Part shown: in pieces, positions 45,374-56,265 of the stretch | Position numbering within the stretch: position 1 is the stretch's first letter | Layout of the letters: the number at the start of each line of letters is the position of its first letter | DNA from: Prochlorococcus sp. AG-409-B05 | GTDB taxonomy: Bacteria > Cyanobacteriota > Cyanobacteriia > PCC-6307 > Cyanobiaceae | Direction: 5' to 3' | DNA: 64,000 bases | Assembly (NCBI GenBank): GCA_003216075.1 | Contig: QCJK01000002.1 | Coordinates: forward strand, 1-64,000 | Made by a program: the position numbers and the translations under genes | The notes under the pieces: generated by a model | The model's input: the letters and a program-made list of their open reading frames with translations, nothing else | What the model was told of the DNA's origin: nothing | Databases searched by the model: none

Positions 45374-46395
45374 TTTTGTACCTGACGAGGTATTGGATTT
45401 AGTTGATTCTCAATCCTCTTAGAAAGGAGTGCCATGGCAGTACAAATAAACCAGTAAATCATCGCAAGCCATAAATAAGCTTCAAGATACCTTCCTATAA
45501 ATTCTGGGTTTGCCAGTAGGCTCCTGCTTACTCCTAATACTTCAACTAAACCCAGTATTGCCATCAGACTAGTGTTTTGCATCAAACCTATTGCTTGATT
45601 AGTCAATGCTGGTAGAGCAGTTCTCAAAGCTTGCGGCATAATTATAAGTCGAATACTTTGCATTTGATTAAATCCGAGAACTGCAGCTGCTTCCTTTTGA
45701 GTTACAGGGATCGCTTGAAGACCTCCTCTAATATCCTCAGCTATGTATGAACTTGTAAATAGTGCGAATGCTAAGACTGCTCTAAGCACTCTATTGATTT
45801 CTATTTCCATTGGCAAGAATAGTGGTATTAATAATTGACCGAAGAAGAGGACTGCAATTAATGGCAATGATCTCATTATATCTGTATAAGATCTACAAAT
45901 TCGTCGAATTATTGAGAGTTTGCTTTGTCTTCCTAGTGCAAGACTAATACCTATAGGTAGGGCTATTAATGCACTTGATAAAGTAAGTATTAATGTAAGA
46001 ACTAACCCCCCCCAATTTCTCGTAGCTATTGGAACTAATCCCATCCCTCCAGCAAGAAGATATAGTCCTATTGGTAAAATTAATATCCAAAACAAGGGTA
46101 ATAACTTCCGGGTCAACCCTGTTGGAGCAAAAAGAGTAGTTAATGTTAATGCTAAAAGCATTATTATCCACAAAATAGGTCGCCATCTCTCGGCGGGTGG
46201 ATAACTACCATATATATAAAGCCATAGATTATCTGTTACGACAGTCCAATTAGCAAGAAACAACACCCAAAAAATAATTTTAGCTATAAACCAACAAATG
46301 AGAAAGAAGAAGATAATAGTGAAAACTGCTTCTGTTATAGAGCCAGAATGGGTAAGATTACTTTTTATAATTCGTAGACATTTCTTGATTGACAT
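45370..46395 (-). CDS. amino-acid ABC transporter permease (AapM/NatH type)
   Basis: This 341-residue inner-membrane permease has an N-terminal extension of several helices before the HisM-type core. The EAA loop is ITQ-like: [20 protein letters not shown] followed by [17 protein letters not shown]. It pairs with the permease at 46571-47479, and the two would form the membrane pore. Overlap with the ATPase gene is four bases. A 175-base gap separates it from the other permease gene. Confidence 0.9.
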   Translation of the reverse strand: MSIKKCLRIIKSNLTHSGSITEAVFTIIFFFLICWFIAKIIFWVLFLANWTVVTDNLWLYIYGSYPPAERWRPILWIIMLLALTLTTLFAPTGLTRKLLPLFWILILPIGLYLLAGGMGLVPIATRNWGGLVLTLILTLSSALIALPIGISLALGRQSKLSIIRRICRSYTDIMRSLPLIAVLFFGQLLIPLFLPMEIEINRVLRAVLAFALFTSSYIAEDIRGGLQAIPVTQKEAAAVLGFNQMQSIRLIIMPQALRTALPALTNQAIGLMQNTSLMAILGLVEVLGVSRSLLANPEFIGRYLEAYLWLAMIYWFICTAMALLSKRIENQLNPIPRQVQK

Positions 46396-46570
46396 GATTT
46401 GGTATAATTAAAAATTTTGACAATTAATATGGTTATGCAGAGATTATTTTTTTGAATTCATATGATTTATTGGTCATATCTTAGTATTTTAATCGATATG
46501 GCTCGGAGGAATAAACTTAATTAATAATTCTACAGGTTAATTAATTTTCTAATTATTCTATGGAAAGTTG

Positions 46571-47479
46571 TCAATTTCTTTGTACTGATTTTAGGATATA
46601 TTTATTGAGGTGTTCCATTATTCCACTTATGAGTATGTTTAGTATTAAGAAACTGATTATAAGTACTATAAACCCCTCAATTGCTCTTCCTGTTTGAGTG
46701 ATTGTTGTATCGCTAACAGCATAAATATCAGAATAACCAATTGCAATTGCAAGAGTACTATTTTTTGCAAGGTTTAAGTACTGACTTGTAAGGCCTGGAA
46801 GAATTGCAGGCAAGGCTTGAGGTAATATCACTTTTCTTACACCCAGAGCTTCTGATAAGCCTAAACTCCTAAATGCTTCCCATTGTCCTTTAGATACTGA
46901 ATTAATTCCCCCCCTAACGATTTCAGCTATTGAAGCTCCAGTGAATACACTTAGTCCAAGAAGTAATGCTGTGAACTCTACACTTAGTTTTAGTCCAAAG
47001 ATAATAATCCCCTGATTAGATATTTTAATAAGTGAATTAAATATGCTTAAAGGGGTTTCTGAAAGATTTAGCAAAACAACAAAATACCAGAATAAAAGTT
47101 GTATCAATAAAGGAACTTGTCTTATTAAGGCTACATATAATTGAGCAAGATTTTTTAAAAATGTATTGCTTCCTGTCCTTACTGTGCCGGATACAACCCC
47201 TAGAATAGTAGCCAAAAATAACCCTGCAATTATTACTTGTAGGCTATTCATCCATCCAACTAAAAGTGCCCACGCATAACTGTTGGTTGGCCTAAAAGGC
47301 AGAAGGGTTTCGCCTAATGCGAATCCTGCGGGTTGTGTAAGCCAATTAAAACTCAACTCCATGTCAGTTCTAATCAGATTTATTAGTAGATTATTTGTAA
47401 ATATTCCTACGAGAGAAAGAAGGGCTAATAATATAATTAATTGAATAAAGAGCTTTGATGATGACTTTATTTCTTTCAT
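46571..47479 (-). CDS. amino-acid ABC transporter permease (AapQ/NatG type)
   Basis: This 302-residue permease has about five to six helices. The EAA loop is EAFRSLGLSEALGVRKVILP and then QALPAILPGLTSQYLNLAK. It starts within the stop region of the binding-protein gene (overlap 47476-47479). Family and order match general or polar amino-acid transporters (Aap, Nat II). Confidence 0.9.
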   Translation of the reverse strand: MKEIKSSSKLFIQLIILLALLSLVGIFTNNLLINLIRTDMELSFNWLTQPAGFALGETLLPFRPTNSYAWALLVGWMNSLQVIIAGLFLATILGVVSGTVRTGSNTFLKNLAQLYVALIRQVPLLIQLLFWYFVVLLNLSETPLSIFNSLIKISNQGIIIFGLKLSVEFTALLLGLSVFTGASIAEIVRGGINSVSKGQWEAFRSLGLSEALGVRKVILPQALPAILPGLTSQYLNLAKNSTLAIAIGYSDIYAVSDTTITQTGRAIEGFIVLIISFLILNILISGIMEHLNKYILKSVQRN

Positions 47480-48525
47480 TTTAAAGGAGGTGAAATTAGT
47501 ATGCCACCATTTTTGTATGATTGATTAAGGCCTCTTGGAATAGGTACAGAACTATTTGGACCTAAATGTCTATTATATATTTCACCATAATTACCAGTAC
47601 TCTTAATTATTCTGACTACAAAATCATTTTCAAGACCTATTTTTTCACCTAGGCCTCCATCAATTCCTAGGAATCTACGAAGTGATGTCTGGTTTGGATT
47701 ACTATTGGCGAAGATTATTTTTTCATCCAAATTCTGTTTGTTTATATTAAATTCTTCTGCAGCAATAAGAGAGTAAATGACCCAGCGCACAGCATCAGAC
47801 ATACGCTGATCCCCTCCAATAGATGCAGGAGCAAGTGGCTCTTTGCTTAATATTTGATCAAGAATTATGTGTTTTTTGGGATTTTTAAAACCTGATCGTG
47901 CAGCTGCTAATTGTGATCGATCTGATGTCATTGCTTTACATCTACCCTGAAGGTAGCCTGCAACAACTTGATTTAAATCTTGATATTTTATTGGCGTGTA
48001 TGATAAGTCTCTCTCTTGAAAAGCGTCATTCAAGTTCTGTTCAGTTGTAGTTCCAGATCCAACACATATAGTTGCTTTATTGAGATCCTCAATGCGACTA
48101 ATTTCTTGTTCTTTTTTGATCATAATGCCTTGTCCATCATGAAATATTACTGGAGCAAATGTCACTCCATTTCCACCTATGGAGTCTCTGCTTAGATTAA
48201 AAGTTGTGTTACGTGAAAGGATATCAATCTCGCCAGTTTTTAGTGCAGTGAATCTTTCGGGAGCCGTTAGAGGACGGTATTGAACTTTGTTGGGATCTCC
48301 AACCATTGCAGCAGCCACAGCTTTGCAGACATCTACATCCAGTCCTTGATAACTACCATCACTTTTAAGAAAGCTAAAGCCCGGTATTTTGCCGCTGACT
48401 CCACAGATCAGTTCCCCTCTCTTTTGGATTAGTTCTAGGCGAGAGCTTTTGCTTGACTCTAGCTGAGCACAACCTGTTCCTAGTAGCGCCAAGCTCATTA
48501 TTCCAATTGCCAATTGTCTTTTCAT
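47476..48525 (-). CDS. amino-acid ABC transporter substrate-binding protein
   Basis: This 349-residue periplasmic binding protein has a lipoprotein-type N-terminus (GIMSLALLGTGCAQLESSK, with Cys at about residue 19). It contains the binding-protein pattern GVSGKIPGFSFLKSDGSYQG, LDVDVCKAVAAAM and FTALKTGEIDILSRNTTFN. AapJ/NatF-type proteins bind acidic and neutral amino acids; the exact ligands need testing. It is the first gene of the operon. Confidence 0.9.
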   Translation of the reverse strand: MKRQLAIGIMSLALLGTGCAQLESSKSSRLELIQKRGELICGVSGKIPGFSFLKSDGSYQGLDVDVCKAVAAAMVGDPNKVQYRPLTAPERFTALKTGEIDILSRNTTFNLSRDSIGGNGVTFAPVIFHDGQGIMIKKEQEISRIEDLNKATICVGSGTTTEQNLNDAFQERDLSYTPIKYQDLNQVVAGYLQGRCKAMTSDRSQLAAARSGFKNPKKHIILDQILSKEPLAPASIGGDQRMSDAVRWVIYSLIAAEEFNINKQNLDEKIIFANSNPNQTSLRRFLGIDGGLGEKIGLENDFVVRIIKSTGNYGEIYNRHLGPNSSVPIPRGLNQSYKNGGILISPPLK

Positions 48526-48723
48526 GTAGCGATCCTAAATTGTTCTTTTAATTTTCTCAGATAATCAAGCCTAAACAAGGCAGAGAATCTTTCAGAATCA
48601 TAATTTTGATCCAAAATTTATTAAATAAATCATGAGAGATCTAAATCAGAAAACTTTTATTGACAAACCCTTTGCAAATGAGCTTTTATATATTGATTAA
48701 ATCTTTTATCCTTATAAAATAAA

Positions 48724-50307
48724 TTAAATATGATTGCTAGAGTCCTGATTCCCTAATCGATCAAATAGATCATGGCTTTCTTGATTAAGACCTATTATAT
48801 CTACTTTTGCTCCTCCTAATGTTAGTTTACGAACTATTTGATCTAGAGCGGCAACACCGCTTTGATCCCAAATATGTGCTTTTGAAAGATCAATGGTTAC
48901 TTTGGCTATGTGATCATGAAGATCAAATCCTTGAATAAAGTATATTTTGCTTACAAAAAATAATTGGCCAATGACTTCATAATGGACTTCATCTGAGGAA
49001 ATCTTAGTAGAGATTACTCTTATAACTTTTGCCACTTTTCTACTGAATAGAATTCCTGCTAATGCGACACCTGCCAAAACACCAAGTGCAAGATTATGCG
49101 GTGTTGTTAGCATTGTAACGGCAAATGTCATAAGCATTACAGCTGTATCACTCCTTGGGATCTTTGAAATTGCCTTTAAACCATTAATGTCCGCAGTACT
49201 TATCGCAATGGTTATCATGACAGCAACTAATGCGGCCATAGGAATCCTCTCAAGCCATGGCCTACATAAGAGAATCATGCCTAGAAGGCTAATTCCAGAG
49301 ACAAAAGTCGAGAGTCTTGTTTTTCCTCCATTTTCTGTATTCATTACAGATTGACCTACAAGTGCACACCCTGCCATCCCACCAAATAAGGATGAAATTA
49401 TATTTGCGATACCTTGACCACGTGCTTCTACATTCTTATTCGAATTGGTATCTGTTATGTCGTCAAGTATGTCTTGTGTGAGAAACGTTTCCATTAAACC
49501 GACAAGTGATACTGCTAATGAGGTTGGAAGCACAATTCCTAAAGTTGTTAAATTAAATGGGACCTTTCCTTCACTTAATAATCCAAATGGATTGGTTAAT
49601 GTTGGTATTCCATTTGGAAGCTCACCCAAATCCCTGACTGTTGGAATATCTAAGTTTAATGTTGTACATATGGCAGTTAAAATTATTATTGCGACTAATT
49701 GAGATGGGATAAGACGAGTTATTCTGGGTAATCCATATATTATTAATAGTCCAATCAGAACTAAACCCCAGATTATCGGTATTTGTTGTCCACTAGGTAG
49801 AACATGATTCATATGAGCTTCAGGTGATAAATGTTCTCCATGGTCCAGATTTATGCCTAATTGTGGGAATTGAGCTTGAAGAATGAGAAGAGCAAGCGCA
49901 TTTACAAAACCACTTAGAACCCCTTGTGGAACAAAGCGCATTTGGTAAGCAAGTCGTAGATAGCCCCATAGGATCTGAAAAACTCCTGTAAGTAGACCAG
50001 CTGCAATTAGATATGAAAGGCCAAGACCTTCTCCTTGCATATTCCCTGTTGCAACTAATCCAGTCATTAAAAGAGCTGTTGATCCTGTCGCAGATGTAAT
50101 CATTCCCATTCGTCCGCCTACGAATGCGATTGTTATTGACAAGCAGAATGCTCCAAAAAGTCCTACTTGTGGATCTACTCCAGCGATTCCTGAAAAGGCT
50201 ATTGCTTCGGGAATCATTGCGAAGGCAACTACCAAGCCTGAAAGAACATCTTTTCTAGGGTTATCAAGCCATTGCTTGATGAATGTACTGTCTGATCTTT
50301 TGGCCAT
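48724..50307 (-). CDS. SulP-family anion transporter with STAS domain
   Basis: This 527-residue membrane protein has about ten to twelve helices and opens with the SulP signature [22 protein letters not shown]-terminal STAS domain includes [20 protein letters not shown]. In cyanobacteria such proteins include the bicarbonate transporter BicA and sulfate transporters. The substrate is undecided; carbon uptake would be physiologically sensible. It is the neighbour of the FAD oxidase gene in the same direction, about 30 bases apart. Confidence 0.88.
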   Translation of the reverse strand: MAKRSDSTFIKQWLDNPRKDVLSGLVVAFAMIPEAIAFSGIAGVDPQVGLFGAFCLSITIAFVGGRMGMITSATGSTALLMTGLVATGNMQGEGLGLSYLIAAGLLTGVFQILWGYLRLAYQMRFVPQGVLSGFVNALALLILQAQFPQLGINLDHGEHLSPEAHMNHVLPSGQQIPIIWGLVLIGLLIIYGLPRITRLIPSQLVAIIILTAICTTLNLDIPTVRDLGELPNGIPTLTNPFGLLSEGKVPFNLTTLGIVLPTSLAVSLVGLMETFLTQDILDDITDTNSNKNVEARGQGIANIISSLFGGMAGCALVGQSVMNTENGGKTRLSTFVSGISLLGMILLCRPWLERIPMAALVAVMITIAISTADINGLKAISKIPRSDTAVMLMTFAVTMLTTPHNLALGVLAGVALAGILFSRKVAKVIRVISTKISSDEVHYEVIGQLFFVSKIYFIQGFDLHDHIAKVTIDLSKAHIWDQSGVAALDQIVRKLTLGGAKVDIIGLNQESHDLFDRLGNQDSSNHI

Positions 50308-50337
50308 GAAAGATTTCTTGTATGCGACGACCGTATC

Positions 50338-51651
50338 TCATAAAGGTGTTAAAAGTCCGTTTGGGTCGAAACGTGACTTGAGATCTTTAAGACCTGGAAG
50401 CCAATCCTCAAATGCATATCTTATTTCTTTTTTGTGCCAACTCAGATGTGGGTGCATTTGAGCTAAATGCACTCCAGGGCATACAGGAGTAAGTTTTTCC
50501 CATACTTTTTCAAGCCAATCTAGACTCATTGTTTTTAATTCAGTGTCATTAGCAGGCCATGATGCAGTAATCCAGGGTTTCCAAATTGAATTACGGTGTA
50601 TAAAAGAAGTTAATTCTCTATTTGTATTCTTAACAGTCCCACCTAATTGTTGTGCAGCAACATAGCATCTTGGATCTGGTCTTTCTTTAATCAATTCTTC
50701 AAGCATGTTGACGACTGCTGCACTAGATTCTCCCCATGATGGTCCTAGTAGCCCTACCACCTCTGAATGAGATCTGTATATTTGTTTACTTCTTATGCTT
50801 GAAATACTTAGTTTAGGCATATCATGTAGTCCTATTATCGTTTTAAATTTAAGGTTATTAGCCCCTGGTATTAATTCTTGAATGTTTCTCATTATTAGTT
50901 TTGTATTTTGTTTATTGATTTGGCTTATTCCGTATGCATGTATCTCATCTCCCCATATCCATTGTAGGCTTGAGGAATTGGGCCACTTTTCAGCTTTTTG
51001 AATCAATTTAGCAAGTTGACTTGGGGTTATACGCGCTTCCCAAAATGTTAATGGTTTTATTGGATGAGTTTCTACTTTTAGGCTTGTAATGATGCCAAGG
51101 AATGGTGCTGCTCCGCATAAAGCCCTCCAAGTAAGCCTTTCTTCAATTGATGAAGAGGTACTAGGTTTATTTATTTTGAAACTTTCACCTTGCCCCCAAA
51201 CACCATTTATTTCTGTGATTTGATCTATTGCTAAACCCATAGTTCTACTAAGAGGACTTATTCCACCAGTGAGGATGAAACCCATCCCGGTTTGTCCTGA
51301 TAGCCCTATGGGGAAGCTTCGACCAAATTTGGATAACTCTTTTGAAATACTTCCCATTGTGATACCTCCTCCAATTTCCAAGCATCTGCTCTGATTATCA
51401 AAGTGGAAAGTTGAGTAGTTTTTTCGAAGATCTAGCGTTAAATGGCCTTCAGCTGCACAACGACTTGATGTTCCTCCACTGCAAACTAATAGTGGTTTTG
51501 GGTTGATTTGCCCAGAACGCAAACGCTTATTGAGCTGATCATCGACTTCATAAAGGACCCCTTTTATTGAGGAATCCTCCGCGAAATAATTGGGAACGTG
51601 GAGTTGAGGTTTAGTGATGGACCAATGATCTGGTTTGATAAGCGTAACCAA
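50338..51651 (-). CDS. FAD-binding (PCMH-type) oxidase
   Basis: This 437-residue oxidoreductase has the PCMH FAD-binding stretch [20 protein letters not shown] and [20 protein letters not shown], with [20 protein letters not shown] further on. The C-terminus contains a BBE-like end ([10 protein letters not shown]). Substrates of such flavoenzymes include glycolate, sugars and alkaloids, so the reaction cannot be told. It is upstream of the SulP gene on the same strand and divergent from the CbiX-like gene. Confidence 0.85.
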   Translation of the reverse strand: MVTLIKPDHWSITKPQLHVPNYFAEDSSIKGVLYEVDDQLNKRLRSGQINPKPLLVCSGGTSSRCAAEGHLTLDLRKNYSTFHFDNQSRCLEIGGGITMGSISKELSKFGRSFPIGLSGQTGMGFILTGGISPLSRTMGLAIDQITEINGVWGQGESFKINKPSTSSSIEERLTWRALCGAAPFLGIITSLKVETHPIKPLTFWEARITPSQLAKLIQKAEKWPNSSSLQWIWGDEIHAYGISQINKQNTKLIMRNIQELIPGANNLKFKTIIGLHDMPKLSISSIRSKQIYRSHSEVVGLLGPSWGESSAAVVNMLEELIKERPDPRCYVAAQQLGGTVKNTNRELTSFIHRNSIWKPWITASWPANDTELKTMSLDWLEKVWEKLTPVCPGVHLAQMHPHLSWHKKEIRYAFEDWLPGLKDLKSRFDPNGLLTPL

Positions 51652-51716
51652 TTTGAACCTTTTTGAACTATTTTGAACTAGTTATGTTTTCCAACTCTTC
51701 GAATAGGTATTGATAA

Positions 51717-52808
51717 GTGAATCCAAATTTGAACGCATCGTTTCTTGCTAATCAGGATGCTGCTGATTTTGGTGTGCTGATATGTGGTCATGGGAGCCGA
51801 AACAAAGTAGCTTTACAGGAATTTGAAGTTTTAGTTAGTGCTATTAAGGACAGGCTTAAAGGCATATCAGTTGAATACGCTTATCTTGAATTTGCTCATC
51901 CAGTTTTGAATGAAGCACTTGACCGATTGAGAGACAAAAAAGTAAAGAAGGTTATTGCTATTCCAGCGATGTTATTTGCCGCTGGCCATGTGAAAAATGA
52001 CATTCCTTCAGTTTTAAAAAAATATTCCGAACAAACTGGATTGGAAGTCCTTTATGGGCGTGAATTAGGTGTTGACCGTGCAATGATTGCAGCAGCAGGT
52101 TCTAGGATAAAAGATGTACTAGATTCAACGTCTAAATATCCAATATCTGAAACACTCTTAGTCGTCGTCGGTAGAGGTTCTTCAGACCCTGATGCAAATT
52201 CAAATGTTTCTAAAATTACTAGGATGTTAGTTGAAGGATTTGGTTTTGGTTGGGGTGAGACTGTATTTTCAGGGGTTACTTTTCCTTTAGTGAAACCTGG
52301 TTTAACTCATATTGCTCGCATAGGTTTTAAGCGAATTATTGTTTTCCCATATTTTTTATTTTCTGGTGTTTTAATTGATCGTATTTTTGAGCATATAGAA
52401 TTAGTTGCTTCAGAACACCCTGATATTGAATTTCTAAAAGCAAAATATTTAGGAGATCAAACTTTTGTTGTAGATACCTTTTTAGACCGCATTAATGAGA
52501 CTTTGCAAGAAGAAAATATAGTTAGTTGTTCTTTATGTAAATATAGAGATAGTATTCTTGGATTTGAAAATGAAGTTGGATTAGCACAGCAGAGTCATCA
52601 TCATCATGTAGAGGGTTTAAATGATGAAGAAAATATAAAAGAGCACGAGAAGGATGATGTGCTATTAAATCAGGAATTAGAAATTAATGGCTTTCAAAAT
52701 TCTCATTCAGGTTTTCATGCTCATCATTACCCTTATCCTCATGCAGATCACCCTTTAGGTCCTATAAGTTTGAATAATAAAACTCCATTCAATCCTAAAG
52801 AAAACTAG
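51717..52808 (+). CDS. CbiX-type sirohydrochlorin chelatase with His-rich tail
   Basis: This 363-residue protein starts at a GTG. It has two CbiX domains: the first with FGVLICGHGSRNKVALQEFE and VEYAYLEFAHPVLNEAL, the second with LVVVGRGSSDPDANSNVSKI. CbiX inserts Co or Fe into sirohydrochlorin for cobalamin or siroheme. The C-terminal 60 residues are rich in His: QSHHHHVEG and HAHHYPYPHADH. These could store or deliver metal, as known for some CbiX proteins. B12-dependent NrdJ elsewhere in the window needs cobalamin. Confidence 0.88.
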   Translation: MNPNLNASFLANQDAADFGVLICGHGSRNKVALQEFEVLVSAIKDRLKGISVEYAYLEFAHPVLNEALDRLRDKKVKKVIAIPAMLFAAGHVKNDIPSVLKKYSEQTGLEVLYGRELGVDRAMIAAAGSRIKDVLDSTSKYPISETLLVVVGRGSSDPDANSNVSKITRMLVEGFGFGWGETVFSGVTFPLVKPGLTHIARIGFKRIIVFPYFLFSGVLIDRIFEHIELVASEHPDIEFLKAKYLGDQTFVVDTFLDRINETLQEENIVSCSLCKYRDSILGFENEVGLAQQSHHHHVEGLNDEENIKEHEKDDVLLNQELEINGFQNSHSGFHAHHYPYPHADHPLGPISLNNKTPFNPKEN

Positions 52809-53186
52809 TGCAATAGCTTGCCTTACCAGTCTCTTTCTCTATGAGACCCGGTAGACTTAAGCGCTATAAGCCCTGCTTATGCAAATCTACTTCAATGATT
52901 TTCCAGATAGATTTCCACAGCTTCAAGTAGGTTTTTCCACTGAATAATTAGCTATTTCCTTTTTCCAGCAGTAGAGCTGTGGTTTTTGTAAAACGTGTCG
53001 AATGTCACTTGACAAGCAGGGAGGATTTATCCCTTTTGAAATCAAGACGAGTAAATAAGTTGGAAATGTCAGCTCTCACATGAGTCTTGGATTGTCTCGC
53101 AAAGAGTTTTTATTTCATAATCACCTTTGACGTAATTGCCTAGCAATTAGATCCTTATGGCTGAAACAAAGACCTAGAGAAGCTGA
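52809..53186. other. spacer with possible DnaA-like boxes and small hairpin
   Basis: No gene in 378 bases. TTTCCACA near 52913 and TTTTTCCACT near 52933 resemble the DnaA box TTTTCCACA, and ATAAGC/GCTTAT near 52865-52880 forms a short hairpin. With dnaN absent this is unlikely to be the chromosomal origin. Confidence 0.3.
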
Positions 53187-53462
53187 ATGAATCGAAACCA
53201 ATTGGATTTTTGCTTAAATCTAGAAAAGGCTTGTGCTATTAAGCCTGAGGTTGATTCCTCCAATTTTGATGTGAGCCTTGAGGCTGAGATCCCTGAAGCT
53301 CTTTACCTTGGGATGAAGGATTTCATAGAGTCACATCCACGTTGGGATCAATATCGAGTAATTAGTTCTGCTTTGGCTAATTTTCTTTTTCAGAATGGTT
53401 GCGAGGACAGGTCTGTAACTGAACGATATTTAAATGATCTTTTTACTCTTTCTGATTCCTAA
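53187..53462 (+). CDS. DUF2811 family protein
   Basis: This 91-residue soluble protein contains SLEAEIPEALYLGMKDFIES, then HPRWDQYRVISSALANFLFQ and NGCEDRSVTERYLNDLF, matching DUF2811. The family is small and restricted mostly to cyanobacteria; function unknown. The end of the gene overlaps the tail of the GMC gene by 20 bases in the opposite direction. Confidence 0.85.
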   Translation: MNRNQLDFCLNLEKACAIKPEVDSSNFDVSLEAEIPEALYLGMKDFIESHPRWDQYRVISSALANFLFQNGCEDRSVTERYLNDLFTLSDS

Positions 53463-55098
53463 CAGCTGCTAAACAGGCTCTCCGAGTAATGGCCATCATT
53501 GTCAGAGTTGGGCTTTGCCATGCTGATGTTGGCCAGCATGATCCATCCACTACAAGGACGTTTTGGCAACGCCAAAGGCGATTAAAGGGATCTAATACAC
53601 TTTGGTTTTCACTCTCTCCCATGGCAGCTCCACCTACTTCGTGTATGTAATACCCAGGAGGGGGAGGTGTTTCTTGTAGGGCAACAGCTTTATTTATTAT
53701 TGGTTCTACTAAAGGCATTTTTATTAATTCAGACAAAGGCCTTATTAGACCTCCCGTTTCGTTAACCATTTTCTTAATAGTCTGATTCATATGCGAAAAC
53801 ATATTGATTTCATTTTCTCGCCAATGACAGTCAATATGAGGAACTGGAACACCCCATTTGTCAAGCGTTTTTGATAGTGTAACTCTATTGTCCTTATAAG
53901 GTAGGACCTCCCCATGTCCTATTAAAAAGCCCGTAGCAGTATTCCTAATCCGTTTTAAACATTGAGGTGGCTCGAAACGATCTATAGCCCCCCATATACC
54001 GTAACCTCTTATGAATTCAGGCTTTTTTGAGGATGAATGATTTGAACCAAATGGTATAAAGAAACTTCCAGCTCCTGAAAGTTTATCTGTTTCAATTCCT
54101 GCAGCTTGTTTACTTGCTATTGTTTTCTTTGGCCATGCAAAGAAATGGCAAGTTGATATATGATCCATTAAATAACAACCTAGATTTTTCGATGGATCTA
54201 TAAGACCATTTGATTGGGACTCCTCCTCTGAACTTAGTAGCAACCTTATAGTTTGTATGGTAGATAGACAGAGAACTATTAACTTAGACTCAAGTACATT
54301 ACGTGCTCCATTATTTTGATCAACTATTAGAATTCCTGTGGCTTTTGTTTGTTCTTTATTCATTATTAATCTTTCTGCCATTTGATTACTTAGTATATCT
54401 ACTTTACCTGTATCTAGAGCTAACTTTAGACTACTTCCAGGACTGCTTGATGAGGGCCAGTAACTGCTTTTGGATGATTCATGAGGAGCAAACCCTCTTG
54501 AATGAATTAAAGGGTAATTAAATTTCTTTTTTATTTTTCCAGAGAATTCTTCTTCACTCTCAGTGAATGATAATGGTTTGAGAAATTCACCATCTGGTAA
54601 CTGTTCTAAATTATCTCGTGATCCATGAACTTTAAATAGTTTTTCTAGGAATGAGTAGTGATCCTTTAATTCCGAATAAGATATAGGCCAATTTGGTCCA
54701 TATCCATCTCTGGTGGAAGCCTTGAATTCGAAATCAGAGAGTCTTAGGGTGATGCCCCCCCATGTAAGACTTCTCCCTCCAACTTGACGACCTTGTGTCC
54801 ATAGGAATGGTCGCTCCTTTGGGAACGTGTATGGATTCGACTTTTCGTTTGAATATAGAGATGGATTTGCTTTCCAATATCCAGGATGTTGACACTGGAG
54901 TCTTTTTTCACCACTAATAAGACCATTTATTCTTTTAATGGTATTTAGGGGCTCAGATCCAAAAGCTTTTTCAGCAGTCAATTCAGGGCCAGCTTCAATA
55001 ACCAAAACTCTGATTCCTTGTGAAGCAAGAGTTAGTGCCGCTACACCTCCTGTAGCTCCTGAACCAATTACTATTGCTTCAAAGGGGGATTGAATCAC
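53443..55098 (-). CDS. GMC-type flavin oxidoreductase
   Basis: This 551-residue enzyme has the FAD motif AIVIGSGATGGVAALTLASQ at its start and GMC signature 1 (QGRQVGGRSLTWGGITLRLS at about 105-124). A C-terminal HEVGGAAMGESENQSVLDPF and SCWPTSAWQSPTLTMMAI follow. Members oxidise alcohols or sugars, but substrate is unknown. No signal peptide is seen. Its start is in a clean leader with a short gap to the next gene upstream. Confidence 0.88.
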   Translation of the reverse strand: MIQSPFEAIVIGSGATGGVAALTLASQGIRVLVIEAGPELTAEKAFGSEPLNTIKRINGLISGEKRLQCQHPGYWKANPSLYSNEKSNPYTFPKERPFLWTQGRQVGGRSLTWGGITLRLSDFEFKASTRDGYGPNWPISYSELKDHYSFLEKLFKVHGSRDNLEQLPDGEFLKPLSFTESEEEFSGKIKKKFNYPLIHSRGFAPHESSKSSYWPSSSSPGSSLKLALDTGKVDILSNQMAERLIMNKEQTKATGILIVDQNNGARNVLESKLIVLCLSTIQTIRLLLSSEEESQSNGLIDPSKNLGCYLMDHISTCHFFAWPKKTIASKQAAGIETDKLSGAGSFFIPFGSNHSSSKKPEFIRGYGIWGAIDRFEPPQCLKRIRNTATGFLIGHGEVLPYKDNRVTLSKTLDKWGVPVPHIDCHWRENEINMFSHMNQTIKKMVNETGGLIRPLSELIKMPLVEPIINKAVALQETPPPPGYYIHEVGGAAMGESENQSVLDPFNRLWRCQNVLVVDGSCWPTSAWQSPTLTMMAITRRACLAAVRNQKE

Positions 55099-55205
55099 TT
55101 TAGTAATACTTTTCTTTAGTGTTTAGCAGTTACATTAAGAAGGCTTAGGGTTTTGAGAAATCTGTTAGACAAAGGTGCATCTAAGAGTCAATTTACCTCG
55201 TTGGT

Positions 55206-55508
55206 TTAGCTTCTACCTAACCAAGAAGGAGCCCCACCAAACCATTCTCCTAAATCATCTTCTTCTGGCTGGTAACTGGATCTTGGGTCAGAAGATCCTA
55301 AAGCTAGATCATTGAGCAGTTTGTCAATACAGTCAGAGTTAGATGACTTTTGTTGTAGTCGACGAGCTTTTTTCAACCAACTGGAAACCGTCTGGTCTCT
55401 ATCTGCGAATTTGTGGACATAAACCCTTTCTTGAAGACTGACCTCTTCTCCATTGGCTATTCGTGAAAGTATGTTTTCAAGACGAAGTCTTGTTGATGTA
55501 GACAACAT
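55206..55508 (-). CDS. conserved cyanobacterial protein, 100 aa
   Basis: From MLSTSTRLRLENILSRIANG the protein continues with the helix EVSLQERVYVHKFADRDQTV, and ends DDLGEWFGGAPSWLGRS. An upstream in-frame extension exists to 55547 but its composition is poor. The combination of helical part and the GEWFGGAPSWLGRS end looks like a cyanobacterial family of unknown role. No membrane or metal motif. Confidence 0.7.
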   Translation of the reverse strand: MLSTSTRLRLENILSRIANGEEVSLQERVYVHKFADRDQTVSSWLKKARRLQQKSSNSDCIDKLLNDLALGSSDPRSSYQPEEDDLGEWFGGAPSWLGRS

Positions 55509-55743
55509 ACATTTAGAGTCTCTTTTATTCTTAGCGAATTTCTGCAATTAGAGAAGCCCTAACGCTACAAAGCTTCGCATCTTTGCAAGGCCCTCTTTAA
55601 AGTTATTGATGGGACCACCTAAGATTTTTAGAAGTCTTTTGGATGGACTAGCTACAAAAATGGATAAATGTTCATATATTAATGATTTATGAAACTAAAA
55701 GTGCCAGTCTTGAATTAAATTCCACCTTTACCTGGTTCTAACC

Positions 55744-56226
55744 ATGAGAGTTTTTGCAATCACCTTTTTTATTATTTCGGCATTAATCCTTATGCCAATT
55801 AATTCAGTTTTAGCTTTAAGAACTATGGATTATTCTAAACAGTCACTTATTGAGGCTGATTTTTCAGGACAGGATTTAAGTGGTGTCACCTTTAATCTTG
55901 CAAACCTTTTAAGGGCTAATCTTTCAAACAGTGATTTACAAGGGGCAAGTTTATTTCGGGCAAAATTACAAGAAGCAGATTTAAGTAACAGTAATCTTAG
56001 TGAGGCTACTCTGGATTCTGCGATATTAGATGGCACTGATTTGAGTAATGCTGTTCTTGAAGATGCATTTGCGTTTGATACTAATTTTAAAAACGTTAAT
56101 ATAAGTGGAGCAGATTTTACAAATGTACTGATGTCTGATGATGTTATTCAAAGCTTATGTTTAATTGCAGAAGGAACAAACTCTAATACTGGCCGCTCAA
56201 CCAGAGAAAGTCTCGAGTGTGATTAG
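55744..56226 (+). CDS. exported pentapeptide-repeat protein
   Basis: This 160-residue protein has a signal peptide (MRVFAITFFIISALILMPIN, likely cut after SVLA). It then carries about fifteen tandem A(D/N)LXX pentapeptides (for example GVTFNLANLLRANLSNSDLQ) forming a right-handed beta-helix. The C-terminus contains two Cys that could be disulfide-linked. It would be lumenal or periplasmic; function unknown. Confidence 0.85.
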   Translation: MRVFAITFFIISALILMPINSVLALRTMDYSKQSLIEADFSGQDLSGVTFNLANLLRANLSNSDLQGASLFRAKLQEADLSNSNLSEATLDSAILDGTDLSNAVLEDAFAFDTNFKNVNISGADFTNVLMSDDVIQSLCLIAEGTNSNTGRSTRESLECD

Positions 56227-56265
56227 TATTGATGGAGATTCATTTTATTGATTATTTGCTTCAAA

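Noticed and set aside
52900-52960. Possible replication origin from DnaA-like boxes
   Set aside because: Only two inexact copies, no dnaA or dnaN nearby and no AT-rich unwinding element linked to them.
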